From: Vanessa cardui
Taxonomy: Eukaryota; Arthropoda; Insecta; Lepidoptera; Nymphalidae
DNA: 64,000 nt
NCBI RefSeq assembly: GCF_905220365.1
Contig: NC_061135.1
Coordinates: forward strand, 4,233,501 to 4,297,500
Reading direction: 5' to 3'
The position numbers and the translations under genes are program-made. Under the pieces are notes generated by a model. It saw nothing but the letters and a program-made list of their open reading frames with translations. It was not told where the DNA came from and did no database searches. Below are positions 1-11,000 of this stretch, one piece after another (position 1 is the first letter of the stretch; each line of letters starts with the position of its first letter).

Positions 1-270
1 AGCTTGATTATTATTTTTTAGCGAAAGACCTCTGCAATTATTATTACGGGTGCTTAAAAATAAACACATTGTAATATCATATTGCATAAATGTATATGAA
101 TAACATTATCTATTTTTCAATTACAAAAATAATCAGAGCCAATTGAAACAAACACCTCATTTTTAATCATTTATTGATAATAATATTCAGCGTGAACAAA
201 ACAATAAACTTGTAAATGTGAAGCGTGTACATATTAAATACGAAAGTATTCATGATACACAATTATTTTT

Positions 271-1440
271 TCATTTCTCAGTCTCGTGAACGACTTGGGG
301 CTTGAAGTCCAAATCCAAAACCCTTTTTAAGCTCTCCGCGTACATGTCTAACCTCTGCGTCATATAATAGCAGCGACGGTCTCTAATCTGTCGGTTCATG
401 TTTAAGTCCATTACAGCAATCAAAAGACCATCCTTAGTACGAGAGAGTCCCGGGCATCGTACACCGTCCGGTGCAGTGAAATAGCTGGAACCGTAAAACA
501 GTCCCAAGTCTTTGTGAGCCGGCTTGCCATCAGCAGACGTGAATTCATTGGGGAATTCCTCGTACCCTACTCTGTTAATAGCCGCTGTGAAATAGCAGTT
601 TGTGATTGCAGCGTTTCTAGCTTCTATATTCCACATATACTCACTTCCAGCTTCAGCGGCAATCGTTGCTGACGGGTTGAAAACGATGTCAGCACCGTTC
701 TGTCCAAACATCATCCAGTTCAACACGTGATGACGTCCAAAGCAAATATTAACGCCTATTTTACCATATCTAGTCGCAAAAACAGGATGTCCCGTGTTAC
801 CTTCCATATAGTAATTAGATTCGTTGAAGTCCCCGACTCGTGGAATGTGGTTTTTACGGTGCTTGCCGATAACGTTGCCCGTGTCACTAATGACTACGGC
901 AGTATTCCATAGAATGTCTGCGTGATTCTCGTCCCTCTCCAGGATCGATGAGACGATAACCATCGCGTACTTGATAGCGAGTTCGCGGAGAAAACGAGTC
1001 GTTGGACCATTTTCGGCGGATTCAGCAAATTCGCACCAAGGCTGCTTCTCCCGTGTACAGAATGCGAATGGCATGTTCCATAACTCTTGGAAACACAGAA
1101 TGTTGACGCCCTCTTGACCCGCTACGTCAATAATCTTCTTAACTTTAGCAAGAATTGCATTTTTCTGCTCGTTAATTGGACGGTCGGTGGACACGCCGAT
1201 CGAATGTTGGATGATGCCCACTTTGACAATCCTTGGTGGTCTTGTTGACTCCTTCTTAGCGGGAAATGCGTAAGCCGCGATTTCGAAGTCATTATCTTTA
1301 GCAGTAGCAATAGAAGATTCCTTTATTTTTACTTCTTTGTGATCTTTTCGGCCATAATAGATCCTGTTGAACTCATCAAGATCGCGGCCGTTTAGGTTGT
1401 TGTTAATTATCGCCTCTAGGCTATGTGTTTCCCCGTCCAT
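271..1440 (-). CDS. pyd3: Beta-ureidopropionase, copy 1 (intronless)
   Basis: A 389-residue protein of the carbon-nitrogen hydrolase (nitrilase) superfamily. The family hydrolyses N-carbamoyl-beta-alanine to beta-alanine, CO2 and ammonia, the last step of uracil and thymine breakdown in the cytosol. The catalytic triad is visible: Glu119 in CFQELWNMPF, Lys196 in GKHRKNHIP and Cys233 in GVNICFGRHH. This spacing matches animal UPB1, and the length is close to the human enzyme (about 384). The start ATG (1438-1440) opens a frame with the family N terminus (MDGETHSLEAI), and the frame runs unbroken to TGA at 271-273. There is no intron, and a second diverged copy lies head-to-head at 2228-3313. 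A TATA/initiator pair lies just upstream (1480-1513). A TTTATT near 170 is a possible polyadenylation signal on this strand. Identification is firm; the missing introns could reflect intron loss or retroposition. Confidence 0.95.
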   Translation of the reverse strand: MDGETHSLEAIINNNLNGRDLDEFNRIYYGRKDHKEVKIKESSIATAKDNDFEIAAYAFPAKKESTRPPRIVKVGIIQHSIGVSTDRPINEQKNAILAKVKKIIDVAGQEGVNILCFQELWNMPFAFCTREKQPWCEFAESAENGPTTRFLRELAIKYAMVIVSSILERDENHADILWNTAVVISDTGNVIGKHRKNHIPRVGDFNESNYYMEGNTGHPVFATRYGKIGVNICFGRHHVLNWMMFGQNGADIVFNPSATIAAEAGSEYMWNIEARNAAITNCYFTAAINRVGYEEFPNEFTSADGKPAHKDLGLFYGSSYFTAPDGVRCPGLSRTKDGLLIAVMDLNMNRQIRDRRCYYMTQRLDMYAESLKRVLDLDFKPQVVHETEK

Positions 1441-1479
1441 TGCAAAAGATTACTGGTCTCTCTCGAGTCAGCGTCAACG

Positions 1480-1513
1480 ACTGATCTTTCTCGATCCTGC
1501 CCGCCTTTAAATA
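1480..1513 (-). promoter_or_regulatory. Core promoter of beta-ureidopropionase copy 1
   Basis: On the minus strand a TATA-like TATTTAAA (1506-1513) is followed by an arthropod initiator TCAGT (1480-1484). The first T of the TATA lies 31 bases before the initiator A, the standard distance. It would give a 5' leader of about 42 bases before the ATG at 1440. Confidence 0.6.
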
Positions 1514-2130
1514 GCCCTACCGGTTACACTGCATGAATAAAAGACGACGGTTTCTGTTTGTTTGTGTTAGTTAATAAAGATGAACTTAGACCCTGAGAGA
1601 TAAGATTCAAACAATGCCGAGTGAAAAAATATTTGGTTTATCTTTGAAAACAAAACTTCGATTTATATACGTAAGAAAATGGTATGATAAGGTCATATGC
1701 ACCATGCAAAATAACAAAATAAAATCAATTCATTATGCGTATTTAATATAAGAATTTACTGTTTTTTTTTTAGTACTACTGTCTACTGTATATACTTGTA
1801 TATAAATTGATATGCTATGAGAAAACGAAGTAAAGCTACATATATTTATAAATGTAATTTACTTTTATATAACTTTTTTAATATCAATTATTTATGAAAT
1901 AGTTTAGATTTATGTTAAATAAAACTTGTGTAAAATGCAACCTTAAAAAATCTCATTAAAATATGCATAAAAAATTAAATGAATTGAAAAAATAAATTTA
2001 CTTTAAAAAAAAATTCTGTTCCAGCTGCGAGCATTATAACTTGACCTTACTGTATGTGTGTATTAAACACGCTTGTAGTATGAGCGCTTACTTAGCCAAT
2101 ACATCAAGTTTCCATTCCATACTATTAATC

Positions 2131-2162
2131 TATTTATAGTTAGTAGACACTTAAAAACCAGT
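2131..2162 (+). promoter_or_regulatory. Core promoter of beta-ureidopropionase copy 2
   Basis: TATTTATA at 2131-2138 lies 29 bases ahead of the A of an initiator-like CCAGT (2158-2162). The predicted leader is about 68 bases before the ATG at 2228. This mirrors the TATA/initiator layout of the divergent neighbour about 600 bases away. Confidence 0.5.
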
Positions 2163-2227
2163 GCATACCGATTGAAATTACTTCACATCGACTTACGTAA
2201 TTATTAACTAACGCTGTGATAAACAAA

Positions 2228-3313
2228 ATGGACAGCTTAGATAATATAATTAAAATTCGTTTAAATAAAGATAAATTAAAGCAGTTTAATAAAATACATT
2301 ATGGAAGAGAAGATAATTGTGAATTGGAACTTAAGGAGTCCACGAAAGCTGACAGTGCCAAGGGTAATTTTGAAGTCGCGGGATATTCTTTCATAGCAAC
2401 GAAAGAGGAGCTTAGAAAACCCAACATTTTGAGGTTAGGTTTAATACAACATTCAATTGTTTTACCGACTGATAAGCCGATAAGCGAACAAAGACAAGCT
2501 ATTTTCAACAAAATCGAGAGAATAATAACAGTAGCAGCATCCGAAGATGTTCGCATTATATGTTTACAAGAAACGTGGACGATGCCTTTTTTTCTATGCA
2601 CAGGGGAAAAAGAAAAGTGGGAGGAATTTGCAGAATCAGCTATTGACGGACCAAGTACGACATTCCTCAGTAAATTAGCAAAACGATATGAAATGGTAAT
2701 CATATCTCCAATACTTGAACGAGATGAAGACGGCAAATGGTGGAATACTGCTGTTGTGATTGATGAAAAAGGTGATTACATGGGCAAACATCGTAAAAAT
2801 CACTTGCCTAGTGTTGGTAGCTTTAGTGAAACATCATATTATGCACCTGGTAACCTAGGTCATCCGGTATTCGATACGAAATATGGAAAAATCGCCGTAA
2901 ATATCTGTTATGGACGCCACCATGCCTTGAATTGGTTAATGTTTGGGCTCAACGGAGCACAAATTGTTTTCAATCCTGCGGCTACAATCGCTGAATTTGG
3001 AGAAACGTTTTGGGGGATTGAAGCTCGTACGGCCGCTATCGCTAATCACTACTTTACTTGCAGTATCAACAGAGTTGGTACGGAAGAGTTTTTTATAAAT
3101 AAAGATAAAAAAGTTAGAACTTATTACGGATCCAGTTATGTTACTGCTCCTAATGGGTGTAGAACACCAGGTCTTTCTAAAGATAAAGATGGTCTTCTTA
3201 TCGTTGAACTAGATCTGAATTTGTGTCGACAAGTCAAGGATCAATGGGGTTTCAACATGACTTCTCGTTTAGATGTATATGCAAAATCTATTGATAAAAA
3301 TAATTCAAAATAA
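2228..3313 (+). CDS. pyd3: Beta-ureidopropionase, copy 2 (intronless paralogue)
   Basis: A 361-residue nitrilase-superfamily protein, paralogous to the gene at 271-1440 and transcribed away from it. The catalytic residues are kept: Glu115 (CLQETWTMPF), Lys190 (GKHRKNHLP) and Cys227 (AVNICYGRHH). The substrate-side YGSSY and SINRVGTEEF segments are also present, so an active enzyme is likely. It differs from copy 1 in two shortened surface loops (after LERDED and after EEFF) and a shorter C terminus. It is also more AT-rich. The ATG at 2228 is chosen because it aligns with the start of copy 1 and no upstream in-frame ATG exists. A GTG lies four codons upstream. AATAAA overlaps the stop region (about 3307-3312), a possible early polyadenylation signal. 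Whether the two copies divide substrates or tissues cannot be read from sequence. Confidence 0.93.
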   Translation: MDSLDNIIKIRLNKDKLKQFNKIHYGREDNCELELKESTKADSAKGNFEVAGYSFIATKEELRKPNILRLGLIQHSIVLPTDKPISEQRQAIFNKIERIITVAASEDVRIICLQETWTMPFFLCTGEKEKWEEFAESAIDGPSTTFLSKLAKRYEMVIISPILERDEDGKWWNTAVVIDEKGDYMGKHRKNHLPSVGSFSETSYYAPGNLGHPVFDTKYGKIAVNICYGRHHALNWLMFGLNGAQIVFNPAATIAEFGETFWGIEARTAAIANHYFTCSINRVGTEEFFINKDKKVRTYYGSSYVTAPNGCRTPGLSKDKDGLLIVELDLNLCRQVKDQWGFNMTSRLDVYAKSIDKNNSK

Positions 3314-3742
3314 ATTTGTGTTCATAATGATAATTTTTAAGTAGCTGTAACGTTCACTTTAAATGCGATTAAATTACTATTTACAATTAGAGATGTTTTT
3401 TGTTTCTTACTACAACTAATAGCTTATAAGCCTTGACAAGCATAATGACGTAGACTTACTCATGACTATTATATAATGGTTATTTCTTTTAAATCTTTCA
3501 CTCTACATTATATTAAAATACTTCTTGTTTTATTTAATGTACATTGAATGAAATGCGCATTAAATTTTTATAATCGATAATTTTTTTTAATCTATATTTA
3601 TAAACTTTTTGTTTTCTATAATCTGTGAAGTATTCAATGATATGTCATTTTTCATTTCCGAAAACTACAAATTGTTTTTTCATTAAGAGTTAAACACGAA
3701 TGGGTTATTGAGTTTTAAAAGAAAGATATAATAAAAGTAAGG

Positions 3743-5350
3743 ATGGTGAGTAAATAATATTAACCTTTCTATTTATGAATTACTTATTGTTTTTTTATTC
3801 AATTATTTATGCCGGCTGCAGTAGCGTCACAAACGTTACTAAGCTTATTTTGACTTAGTAAATTAATGAATAGACAGATGTTTATTAATTTCTTCCTTAT
3901 TAATTTTCAATGTTAATGCTTGGTGTTACTATTATACTAAGTTAATCGATTATATCTTTGTTCCAGTCAATTTTGGCTTACAATGGAGGTGCGGTGGTCG
4001 CTATGAAAGGCAAAGACTGCGTGGCCATCGCTACGGATAAGCGCTATGGTATCCAAGCTCAAACAGTATCAACAAATTTCCCGAAAGTTTATCAAATTGG
4101 ACCCTCACTCTTCGTCGGTCTCCCTGGCTTAGCCACAGACACTCAGACTGTGTACCAGAGGCTTAAATTTCGGTGAGACTGCGACCAACTACTAATTATT
4201 ATTTACATTAATTATATTACAACGCTCCTCAAATATTTTATGAATATAAGCAATTTAACGAGTCACTCACACTCTCAAGAAAAAAAAATTAGGTTAAAAA
4301 ATATACAATAAATATATAAAATATACAATCTATACACATTAAGTAAAACACAATGCATACAAAAAGTTTTATTAGTATACGATCCATCATCTAGCATTTA
4401 TTAACATTTGGTAATATTTAAATTTATAGTTTTCCATTGAAATAATTTAATATTTACTGATGTCTTTTTGTTGCCAGAATGAACTTGTATGAGCTGAAAG
4501 AAAACAGAATAATGAGGCCCAAGACATTCTCAGCTATGCTCTCCAATTTGTTATATGAAAGACGTTTCGGCCCCTACTTCATTGAGCCAGTGATTGCTGG
4601 CTTGGACCCGATAGACAATAAACCTTATGTCTGCAACATGGATCTGGTAAGAAATAATACATACTGACTTTGTGTTGTTTGGTCACACACTTTGAGTTTG
4701 TATTGTACTGATACCAAATAATAACTCTTGATACTTTTTTCAGATCGGTTGTCCCAATGAGCCTGAAGATTTTGTTGTATCAGGTACTTGTACCGACCAA
4801 TTGTACGGCATGTGTGAAGCACTGTGGGAACCTGACCTAAAGCCCGATGAACTGTTTGAAACAATTTCACAGGTAAAATTAATTAAATGCTTATTATTTA
4901 AACATAAAATCAGATTAACACGAAAGAACATTGTTGGCAAGGTCTATGATAGTTGTATATTTGTTATGAAGCAAAGGATTAACAATGATAGGCCCATCCA
5001 TAGTACCGAAACTGAATGAGTAGTTTGCATTTAACTACTGTCCACCACACTCTAAAATGACTCACCTATGACTATAATACTAGTCATGTTGACCCTTTTC
5101 ATCATGAATTACTATACTGCCGCCATGTATTACTTATAATAAAATTGTATTGTGAAATTTTTTTTATTTAAGTGAACATTATTCCTCTTAATAAGAGTTA
5201 TATCAACAGCTAAAACATTAAGATTTGTTATTTTTTCAGGCCTTAGTAAATGCGGCGGATCGTGATGCCATCTCTGGTTGGGGCGCTGTGGTTTACATCA
5301 TTGAGAAAGACAAGATCACTGAGAAGCATGTCAAAACAAGAATGGATTAG
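3743..5350 (+). CDS. Prosbeta3: Proteasome subunit beta type-3 (PSMB3)
   Basis: Exons 3743-3745, 3967-4172, 4478-4646, 4744-4872 and 5240-5350 join in phase to 205 residues, the human length. Beta-3 is a structural, non-proteolytic subunit of the 20S core. It starts directly at the Ntn fold (MSILAYNGGAVVAMKGKDCV) with no propeptide or N-terminal threonine nucleophile. Recognisable stretches include QRLKFRMNLYELKE, NLLYERRFGPYF, EPVIAGLDP, DFVVSGTCTDQLYGMCE and the C-terminal IIEKDKITEKHVKTRMD. The coding part of exon 1 is only the ATG: ATG at 3743-3745 is followed at once by GTGAGT, and exon 2 opens after TTCCAG with Ser-Ile-Leu. I infer this start because exon 2 has no ATG at the expected N terminus. 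AATAAA about 20 bases past the stop is the likely polyadenylation signal. Convergent with PIP4K. Confidence 0.93.
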
Positions 5351-8061
5351 GTTACTGTAAAATACAACTTTATAAATAAATTTTAAAAATATTCCCTTTT
5401 TTCATTTCATACCTTGGCATTAATTAATGAAAATGAGGGTAACAAATTAAACCAAAAAACAGATTATGTAGGTAGCTAAATTTTTTATGTGAAAATGTAT
5501 CATACTTTTATCTTTCATCACAACACTAATATTCCAATGCAGACATCCCAATATTTTTGAAAATTAACAGTCCCAGTTATATTTATCTATCACATAAATC
5601 AATTATGACTTAACTGTTGGAATTGCCTGTCAGTTAACTATATTGCACAAATTCCTTTCAGAAGTTTCTTTAATGCCTTAATTGCAATGAATTTCCGTCA
5701 AATCTTGATAATAATGTCAATGTTTAAATTTAAAAAATACATCTTATTGTATTTTTCAATGGCATTACAAATTTTATATTCAGAAAAAAATACATGCTAT
5801 AATCGGGAGAAGTAAAATAAAACACGCTCATTGCAGAAACTTTATAAACCGAATAATTAAAAAATTAAAGTTTAATTTTTTTTTCATACACATTGTCTTT
5901 ACAAGAGTAGGAATTAGACTAGAGAATTATAACATTTCAATTATGTCGCTTACATGCCGATTATTAGCGAAGCATCTGTATTATCCGTAATAAATATATG
6001 CCAAGTAGGCTGTAGCTCCCTCACCGTTAACAAAATATAACCTATTGTAACATTACAATTAATTATCGACCTAAACAATGGCAACACATATGACATATTG
6101 AATCATTTCATGACTAACACATTGTTCAGGAATCAATGTCGACACATTAAAAATTACAAACCGTTTAAAGTGTGAAACTAATGCTCGCAAATACCAAAAA
6201 CATCACTTATATTTTTAATTTTACATTATTTGTGTGTTAAATGTGCATAATTTGAACAAGATTATAATGACTGATCGTCTTATTTAGATTAAAATTAAAT
6301 TCTAATTTAAACAATATCTATCACAAAAATTATCTTTGACAGAGTTTAAAACCAATGTATAGGGCTTAATTAACCTTTGAAACGGAATACTGTTTTTTTT
6401 TTATAAATATTTATTAATAAACATACAATGGGTCACAACAAAACGATCGAAAAAGTCTAGAACACATCGTTTTTAGAATTTTCATGGTTACATCCTTAAC
6501 CGTCCCACAGATTACGATTCAATATTAACACCGCGTTACATATTGACAGTTTCACAGAACAACATCACAAAGATCTCAGTAACAATCCAAGTCTTAATTC
6601 TTTATAGAATAATAAATAACAAAATCTTACAATATACTTTAACACTACGCTAGACAGATACTAAGCAAATTATTTAGACATTGGCAAAAACAACGATTAC
6701 ATAGCGTTCCCGCGACAATCGGGCCGGATATAACACAGGATACATCACAGCGCCCAGTCGTAACAGCCATTAATCGTATATCAAACTTTACACCGAATTC
6801 AGCGTTTAACATTAATTCATTTTAACTCTCAAAACTTTATATCAATGATATTTAACAATAATATTCATTACATACTAATCTACCATAGCTGAACATTATA
6901 AAAGCTAGTAACGAGTTATGAAAATTATTGCAATGTGTGCTTGTAGATTTAAAATATCAGTTCAAGACTTTTAAAGAGATCAGAATCAAGACTAACAGCT
7001 TTTTTATACAGTTTCAATGAGAGTAATTGTAACGCTTTATGCCATTCCATTTTTGAATAATAATACACTGATATTTAGAACCAACTAAGTACATAGTCTT
7101 ACATATTTTAGAATATTTTTAATTTTTTTTTAATAGAATTCATTTTTTTATATGGCAATGGCACTTGTTAATTTAAAAAAAAAAGCTGTTACTCAAGTAA
7201 TCATCAAAGCTAATTGAGTTTTATTAAAATTGAGTTATTTATTTATTAAAAAAAATATATATGTGCATTAGCACAGAAGCTATTGAATACAATTCAAAAT
7301 TGACAATGATTATAAAATTCGTTTTCGTCTGAATCGAATATGTAAAACAAAAAAATACAAAAAGAAAAATGTAATTTCGTATTTGTAAAATATTAATAAT
7401 GAAAGCTGGACAAGGTATTTGAAGTTTTATTATGTTCTATTAATAGTTAGCAAACAGCTTTTCATTCAAATTCGGAACGATTTGAGTATGTACTCAATCA
7501 GAAGCTTTAAAGCTTTTTAAATGACAGTTGTGCACCGACCATCCAATGTTGGGAGATATCTTTGCCTCTTTTAGTGCTCAATCAATTTTAAAAATATGAT
7601 CATACACCCTGTCACATCCGCATTTATTTAATATAAAGCATAATAAATAAACACTAAAATATATTATCGTTTCATCTCATTTCACCAATGTATTTTAATT
7701 TTCAATTTGGAATGACCATTTACAATTTTTTGTTTACAAAATATATCAATATGGATAACGACTATTTATTAATAAGTATTTGTAACAAATAATTTCCATG
7801 TAATTTTAACATTGGCACGTAAAAATATTACAAAACGGGGCAAATTGTACGAACAAAAATTCACATCGATTGGAAACCTTCAATTGTTCAATCAAAATTA
7901 AAATGAAATAAACTAAAATATATTGAAACATTTGTATATACCTATGTATATTATAATTAATAATATAATAAAGAAACTATAATACATGTTCAGAACAAAG
8001 TAATAAATAAACCATTACCATCACATAACGGTGTGCACTAAAAGAGGCATTGTCATTAGTT
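5351..8061. other. Intergenic or 3' UTR region between PSMB3 and PIP4K
   Basis: About 2.7 kb of AT-rich DNA between two convergent genes. No coding exon, RNA gene or clear repeat is recognised. Much of it is probably the PIP4K 3' UTR. A TTTATT near 6407-6412 could be a distal minus-strand polyadenylation signal. Confidence 0.4.
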
Positions 8062-11000
8062 TTAATTGCCTTCGATGGCTTTGGCCACAAACTCAATGAA
8101 TCGCTTCCCGTACTGCTCCGGGTCGCAGGTTGAAATTCCGTCAACATTGCTCCCGTATTTCACTGTCTTCGCTGCTTTAGCTGCCTGTAAACATAAAAAT
8201 TACATTCATTAAATCTTCATTACATAGTAAAAACAAAGTCGCTTACTGCTGTCTATGTCCCTGTATGTGCTTAGATCTTTAAAATTACACAAAGGATTTT
8301 GGTGCCGTATTTTTAAGAGGCAGATTGATTCAAGAAAGTTTTGGTATATAATACATAGACAATATAGTAAAGAAACACTGATCATTTTAGAATTTTCTAA
8401 TGTGATGTCATAAATAAACAAATTCTGTCGAATATTTAGTATCAGAATTGCACCCGTGTAAATCTTGGGTGGGTTGCTAGTGATTAATGAAAAATATCTC
8501 CACTCCATTGTGCTTTAAATACCATTTATGCTCAAGTGTATGAATTCGCTCATATACTATGTTTAGCAATTTAAGAGACTATGGATAGACCAAACGAATG
8601 GGTATTTTATCTCACATCGTTTTGAAGGCGACTTTTATATTCTATTGGAAATATATGATTAAGAAAAGTAGTCTCACCTGTTTCTTGACTCCGTAGTGCG
8701 TCAGAACATCGATTAAAGCAACGAAATATATCTCTTTCTTTGGTGCACCTGTAAATAATAAGGAATATATAAGAACTTATATTAATGATACTTGCTTTGA
8801 TATAAACAAAAATATATTCAGATTTATTTTACAAATTATAAGAATCATTTTCACATTAGATTTATCATAATTATACTCAAACAAGTTAAGATTTTTACAT
8901 AGTCGTTAGTATAGAATTGGTTTAATTTATTTATAAGCAATCTAAAAAATAAATTCACCGCCCCAAAATTTATCGTATCTGAATCTCTGAACTAAATTTT
9001 TGAGACATACATTTTCTGATAACAATTTGTATTTTTCTTCTTTATTCTCACTTTGTGGCCATTTTAATAAACAACTTGTACAATTGACTATAAAACTTCA
9101 TTTGGTTCATATCGTAGGATTATCTGACATAATCACTTATATCGACCAATGGGATGCGAATAATTTGTTCCCTTACAAATACGAGTTCGACTATATAGAT
9201 TTAAATAAACATTGTACACTTACCATCATGGCTGGGGATAGCGTAGATGTCCAGTTCTGGTATGATACCTTCATAACGTAACGAGGACTGACGGCCCAGT
9301 CCTCGAGGACTATCGGGAGGAGTATTGTAGCCCCATCTGTATATTTACCATAGTTAATTGACAAACACATGCACATATACAAAACACATACATATCAAGT
9401 TCGATAAGTAGGTAGGACTGTATGAATGAATGAATGAATGAATGAATGAATGAAAGAATGAATGAATGAATGAATGAGCGAATGAATGAATTAATGAATG
9501 AATGTATGAATGAATGAATGAATGAATGAAACATATCGAGACAAGTGTGGGTGACCTGTCGCCGTGGTGGCGGTTGTCGGTGTCGGTGTCGGTGTCGGTG
9601 TCGTCGCTGTCGGGCTCGGCCTCTCGCTGGCGCGCCGCCTCCGCCTCGGCCTCGCCGCGCCCGCACTCGTGCACGCCCAGCAGCAGCGAGTAGTCCATCA
9701 GGTGCAGCTTCGTTAGGAACTGATTGGAAGACATACTATGATCAGTATTATCAGCAAACGGTACATTTTGTAATGTCGACTATACTCAACAACAATAGCC
9801 TCTAAATTCCCACTGCTGGGCTAAAGGCCTCCTCTCCCTTTGAGGAGAAGGTTTTGGAACATATTCCACCACGCTGTTCCAATGCGGGTTGGTGGAATAC
9901 ACATGTGGAAGAATGTCTATGAAATTTGTCACATGCAGGTTTCCTCACGATGTTTTCCTTCACCGCTGAGCACGAGATGAATTATAAAGACAAATTAAGC
10001 ACATGAATCAGCGGTGCTTGCCTGGGCTTGAACCCGCAATCATCGGTTAAGATGCACGCGTTCTAACCACTGGGCCATCTCGACTATACTCATGACTGAC
10101 TAATTTTTACTCTGACCATGTTCACGATTGTATACTCATAAAGTGATTGGAATAGACTCCAATCACTAGATGTCAAAAGACTAGATGAAGAATTGACGCG
10201 GTATCATTAATCTATAGCTCGAATAATCTATGATATTCTCTATGGATTTGCGAAAAAATTTGGACATCGACCAAACTTTTATAAGAAATTTGGAGGTAAA
10301 ATGAAAGTGGATTAGTATTGTAATGCAAATAATGGCATATTTATCAAGAACTTAGTAGTGCACAATTTAGCCGAGATAGTAGAAAACTTAATATGAATCT
10401 TTATTCTGAGAGTAATTGTATAATTACTTTTATTATAAGTATTTATAGTGTTGTATTTTTACGTCTGCCTGTAAATACGAAGGTATAGTACGACACCACT
10501 TAGATGTCGCATCCGCAAAATTCGTAAAACCGATCACATCCGAATTGAGTACGCTATCCCAAATTATCAATATTTATTTCTCATGCGAATATGATCTTTA
10601 CACAAACTTATAATATCATATGACCTTATATATTCATCAATTTGACGCATCGATTAACATGCACTTGCTTTCTTTGACGCGAGAATCTATAGCGACGAAT
10701 AGCGCGATAGGGAGCTATATCTATTGGTCGTGTAAATCGGCAGTAATCGGTTTTATTTTCAATCCATTGCATTATCCGATGCTACATCTAATCTGTGTCG
10801 TATATCTGATGACTATAGTTGTTTGTTTTATTTTACTAACAATTATTATTATTTTTAATCTGTGCCTTTGTCGCAATGTTAGCCATATCTACGAGCACCC
10901 ACCTCCTATCAATTATTATTATTTTTAATCTGTGCCTGTTGTAATGTTAGTCATATCTACGAGCAGCCCACCTCCTATCAATTATTATTATTTTTAATCT

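Noticed and set aside
9224..9336. Apparent frameshift in the PIP4K exon
   Set aside because: Came from a miscount on first reading. On recount the exon is 113 nt and reads WGYNTPPDSPRG through IYAIPSHD without a break.
9310..9734. Minus-strand ORFs with FIHSFIHSFIHS repeats
   Set aside because: Translation of the (TGAA)n microsatellite read through from the PIP4K exon.
10020..10083. tRNA-like A and B boxes as a possible tRNA gene (also at 13250, 43780, 45200 and 52440)
   Set aside because: The sequences do not fold into a full cloverleaf with an acceptor stem and recur at the head of repeats, so they are SINE promoters.
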